Positions 60,451-64,000 of a stretch of DNA of 64,000 nt are shown here, piece by piece. Made by a program: the position numbers and the translations under genes. The notes under the pieces are model-generated. The model was not told the DNA's origin. It did not search any database and saw nothing but the letters and a program-made list of their open reading frames with translations. The DNA lies in assembly GCA_900239685.1 (NCBI GenBank), contig OENT01000495.1:42712-106711 (forward strand), written 5' to 3'. Source of the stretch: Rotaria macrura (lineage: Eukaryota > Rotifera > Eurotatoria > Philodinida > Philodinidae). Position 1 is the stretch's first letter. Each line of letters opens with the position of its first letter.

Positions 60451-60666
60451 TAGGGGTGGCACTTTCACTTTCCTTTGGGGAAGGAAAGCTTTTTAACATT
60501 CATGTTTTCTTTAGAAGAAAGCAAATTCGAATACTTTCTTTACCGTTTTTCATATTTTATGGGAGAAAATAATGCAATTGATGCTGCTTAATTCAGAAAA
60601 TACTTTAAGAAACTCAAAAGGAAAGTTTCACTTTCCCTAGAAAAGAAAGGAAAAGTGCCTTCCCTA
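60451..60666. mobile_element. CTTTCC-word MITE with hAT-like ends
   Basis: TAGGGGTGGCACTTTC at the left and TAGGGAAGGCACTTTTCC (right end reversed) are terminal repeats of a 216-bp element filled with CTTTCC, GGAAAG and TTTCTT words. The flanks both contain GTAC near the ends, but a full 8-bp duplication is not preserved. Confidence 0.62.
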
Positions 60667-61911
60667 TGTACGACCGAGCAACCACCTATTGTCAAAACTG
60701 AACGTGTAAACAACTATGATATCCGAAGTCAAACAAGTTCATATATTCGCATAGAAAATATCTAGAAATGCTGACTTTCCCCCGTGTGCATGGAGATTAT
60801 TAATCGATTAAGAAATGTGAAGAGTTTACTGTTACTATTGCCGTTCAATATCCATTAACTGTTCATTAAAAAGCATGACCCTTATGAATGAAATGTGAGA
60901 TTGTTTTTTGAATGAGAAAATAATTAGTTTATGTCGTTTCTCAACGTTCAAACGGTCACAGGGACTTGGAAGCATTGCGCGATAAAATTTGTGAAAGATA
61001 AACTGAAGTAAAGTCCGTTTTTTGCCTGATTTAATGGGTAAATCATGGCGTTATGGTTTAAACGCTGGAAAAGTTCCAATTCGATTTGCTTAAACGGTTA
61101 ATGTATTGAATGTAGTAAAATTATACGTTTTTATGCTTCAAATACATAGAAACCATCCATTTACATGTCCAGTTTCCAAGAAACGCGTGAAAAGGATATA
61201 ATTCGTCGATTTGCGGCATTTCTACTCGTTTGTGACGATTCGTGTCTGCTTGATTAGGACACCTTGCTCCTGTTGATCAATGCAATTTTCGTTACTTGTT
61301 GATATTGCTTGATCTTTTATTTCAACACTCTCTACTATGTTCTATGTTCAAAGTTGCACACCACTATGCATATCACTCATACATGTGAATATCTTCGCTC
61401 CGTCTTCCTCGCTTCTCCTACTATTATTAACTGACGTTATGGGCTACCGCTCTCTTCTCTTCTTCACCTTGTCCTTCTTGACGACAAGGGACCATGAGCA
61501 TACATGACTGATTTACAATAAGAGTGACATAAAACCCCCAACACATTATAAGCAACCTCTCCCCCTAATAGAAGACACCCTTTTAATGATTGATTTTGCG
61601 TTTGTTCTATCTTGGCTATACTAGCTATTTTCTCCGGTGTGCTTCTTATAAATTCATTTCACAATTTTTACTGTTCTTTTTTCTGTTCAAAGCACTTTTA
61701 AATGTAATTGAATAACGCAGAGCTTAATTAATAGACGTATGTATGTACTATATAGACACAGCGCATGCTGTGATCGATTTCAATTCGTTTTAATTCATAT
61801 CATTTTCATTTTACGAATGGTAAATTTTCTGATTGTATTCATAACTGAATAAGCATGCAGCATGTTTTATGGATAAATATTTTATGTCGAATTCTCATTA
61901 ATTACCATTAA
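60667..61911. other. No feature seen
   Basis: About 1.2 kb of AT-rich DNA between the MITE and the transposase remnant. No gene is supported. It may contain the 5' end of the pogo-type element. Confidence 0.4.
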
Positions 61912-63423
61912 AATCGACGAAGATGATATTAATCAAGAACCTGATTCTGACATTAGTTCACCTAGTTCGATATCAAAGTTAATGATGAAGAAGAAGTAAA
62001 TGAACATTTTATTCGACTCAATCTTACTAGCAACGACTACAGCAGTGAAGATGAGCTGAAAAATTCAGCTAATTTTGACAATCACGAACAAATCATTTGT
62101 CTTAACCAATCATCCACTTCTTCAGCGTCGAAACCATCAACTGTTGCTAATCAACATAAACGGCGACAATAGAGTTTTGAAGAAAAACTTCAAATTATAT
62201 CCGAATTTAATATAGGTGCTTCTACGCATAAACTCGAATTAAAGTATAAATGCACAAGAAAAATGATACGTGAGTGGAAGAGGAATGAGAGTCAACTCGT
62301 CAAGGTGGTAAAGGAAAAAAACGTAAACGACTTGGTGGTACCGAGGCGAAACTGGCCTACTATGATTTGGACGAAGATTTAATCAAGTGGTATCGATCAA
62401 AGCGTGGTTTTGATCAAGAAGGTATCAATGTTTGCCAAGATAAAGTAACATGTAAAGGTTTGATAAGACAAGGAAAAGCATTTTGTACTGAAACCAAAAT
62501 CAAAGAGCCATCTATATATTGGTATACAAGACATCTGAAAAGACATAAATTAGCATTACAAAAGCCTGTAAGAAGGCAAAAGATTTTTCTTCTCGAAGCT
62601 CCTTTATTAATTGAAACATTTCACTCCTTTTCACGACGATCAGATCGATTGGGTCCACAACATGTTGTTATTGGGGTGTTTTATGGAATCTGACCTTTTT
62701 AACATGGATGAATCACCATTAAATTTATGGGGCGAGCAATCAAATGTTGTATCAAACACATTAACACCAAAAACGAAATTGAAGGTCATCTGGACGATGA
62801 ACGCTTTTCCACATTTATTTTTTGTGTGTTTCTTGAAGGTAACCGTCTAGTTGAACTTGTTCTTTTATTTAAAGGCACTGGAAGAATTGCTGTTGTAGAA
62901 GAAAAATATGACTCGCCAAGAGTGAAAGTGTTTTTCACTCTTAAATCGGTTATAAACACACCAACTATAGAAAGATACATGATTTGGTGGTTTCATAAAG
63001 TCAAGGAAGGTAACCGTAAAATTTTCATTACTGAATAGTTGTACAAGTCATTTAAATGAAGATCTGAAAAAGAGAATGCGAAATAATGGTGTCTGTTTGG
63101 CTATTATGCCAAAAGGTTGTGCTCAATACATTCAGCTGTCAAATGTATATGTATTTTGTGCTACCAAAAATCATTACTATGATTGTGCCGAAGAATTTCT
63201 TGAGCTTAATGGACCTCGATCGAAATTGAAGTTAACATCTTCTCAAAAACGTATATTATGTACAAGATTAACTGCTTCAGCATTGAATCGTACTTTAAAA
63301 TTAGTTAATTTTAAAACTGCATTTCGTTCATTGGGTTGTACTTGGACAGATAACTTAATTATTCAACCAAGCCACATTAAATTGTCAAATGCGATCCAAA
63401 TTCAATGGAATCGGTTCAAGTAG
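61912..63423 (+). pseudogene. pogo-type (CENP-B-like) transposase, decayed
   Basis: The pieces read in order as an acidic Ser-rich start, a helix-turn-helix of the CENP-B/pogo type (SFEEKLQIISEF ... CTRKMIREWKR), a second DNA-binding part (GLIRQGKAF ... WYTRHLKRHKL), and a DDE catalytic part with LFNMDESPLNLWGE (first Asp), LLFKGTGR and IMPKGCAQYIQLSNV, the counterpart of the pogo PxGxTxxxQPLD segment. At least four frame changes and an in-frame TAG near 62168 break it. Pogo-type transposases cut and paste at TA sites. The large divergence from an intact frame marks it as dead. Confidence 0.75.
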
Positions 63424-63715
63424 AAACTGATAATCTAAATCATGATTTACAAAAACAACAAGAAATAACAAGTTCAATAATTAAAACTCAAGATAAACAA
63501 GTTAGCTTGAAGGATATGTAGAATATGTAAAATATTTCTTTCAATACTTTGATTATATGAAATAATATCACTTTGTTTACTACTTGTTTTATCCCGTGAA
63601 AAAAGTCTTACATTCAGTTGTCAATTAATCTTATTGTAAGAGATCTTTTACATTTTATAATGAACATGTTAGTTTTGTGAAATGTTCTTTTATTATAGAT
63701 TGAGGGCTTTAGCGC
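63424..63715. other. Spacer after the transposase remnant
   Basis: AT-rich, no gene. It may hold the 3' terminal part of the pogo-type element. Confidence 0.35.
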
Positions 63716-63900
63716 AAGGATGGCAAGTAATGAACACAAGGATGACAATTAATGTATCACAAGGATGGCAAGTAATGAACACAAGGACGACAATCAATGT
63801 ATCACAAGGATGGCAATTAATGTACACAAGGATGACAGTTAATGTACACAAGGATGACAGTTAATGTATCACAAGGATGGCAAGTAATGTATCACAAGAA
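63716..63900. repeat. Minisatellite, 18-23 bp units
   Basis: About eight tandem units of the form AAGGATGRCAAKTAATGTATCAC, with a shorter ACAC variant at the unit ends, in near-perfect copies. A 60-residue ORF across it is a by-product. Confidence 0.88.
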
Positions 63901-64000
63901 TGAAATGAAATTGGAGTGATAAAATGCAAGAATACAACGTATTTATCGATTTAAAAGAAAAGGTGCTTAGATAAAATACTTATAACTTTTGAAGAGAAGG

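Overview
The window is AT-rich eukaryotic DNA. It has short GT-AG spliceosomal introns (54-79 bp in the coding blocks), two large nonribosomal peptide synthetase (NRPS) genes of bacterial type in the same orientation, and a dense nested load of DNA transposons, MITEs, foldback repeats and SINE-like pieces. Intron-bearing, bacterial-type NRPS genes in TE-rich DNA fit a micro-invertebrate that takes up foreign genes. A bdelloid rotifer is my best guess, and a short TGTGGG-like tract near 48.7 kb agrees with it. I cannot prove the species from sequence alone.

Layout. 1-7.4 kb: foldback repeats, a TA-flanked DNA element and featureless AT-rich DNA. 7.4-28.9 kb: NRPS gene 1, which I assemble from six exons (7442-9008, 12709-13271, 13921-14257, 21564-27115, 27176-28633, 28773-28903). 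All splice phases agree and the model gives about 3,202 codons if one base is missing at an ambiguous N (23802). The order is C1-A1-T1-Cy-A2(with embedded oxidase)-T2-C2, plus a short tail with one hydrophobic segment. Two introns are huge. One of them (14258-21563) holds a 5.3-kb piggyBac-like element with 812-bp inverted repeats and TTAA at both ends. An in-frame TAA interrupts A2 at 24898. 28.9-35.5 kb: non-coding, with a near-perfect palindromic MITE inserted in a tRNA-derived repeat. 35.5-41.1 kb: NRPS gene 2, eight exons summing to exactly 1,752 codons, C-A-T followed by a membrane/left-handed-beta-helix region like the C-terminus of epsilon-poly-lysine synthetase. 41.1-64 kb: nested transposons (hAT-like elements with 8-bp target duplications, two opposed copies of an element built of CGTTTACG words, a 2.5-kb foldback), a decayed LINE reverse transcriptase, a decayed pogo-type transposase and a minisatellite.

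How the genes may work together. In gene 1, Cy, a cysteine-type A2 and an FMN-type oxidase make up a thiazoline-to-thiazole module fed by A1. C2 would transfer the chain to an amine or release it. Gene 2 looks like a membrane-embedded single-module synthetase that joins or polymerises amino acids without a thioesterase. Neither gene shows a thioesterase or reductase. The two lie in tandem and share two intron positions, so they are paralogous in their C-A parts. Whether they act in one pathway is inference.

The clearest general pattern in the accessory DNA is that many unrelated elements carry subterminal arrays of one short family-specific word (ACCGGTA, GTTAA, TTTACTT, CTTTCC, CCCGTCC, GATCCC, GTTAC, CGTTTACG and others), often between conserved ends of the type TAGGGGTG.
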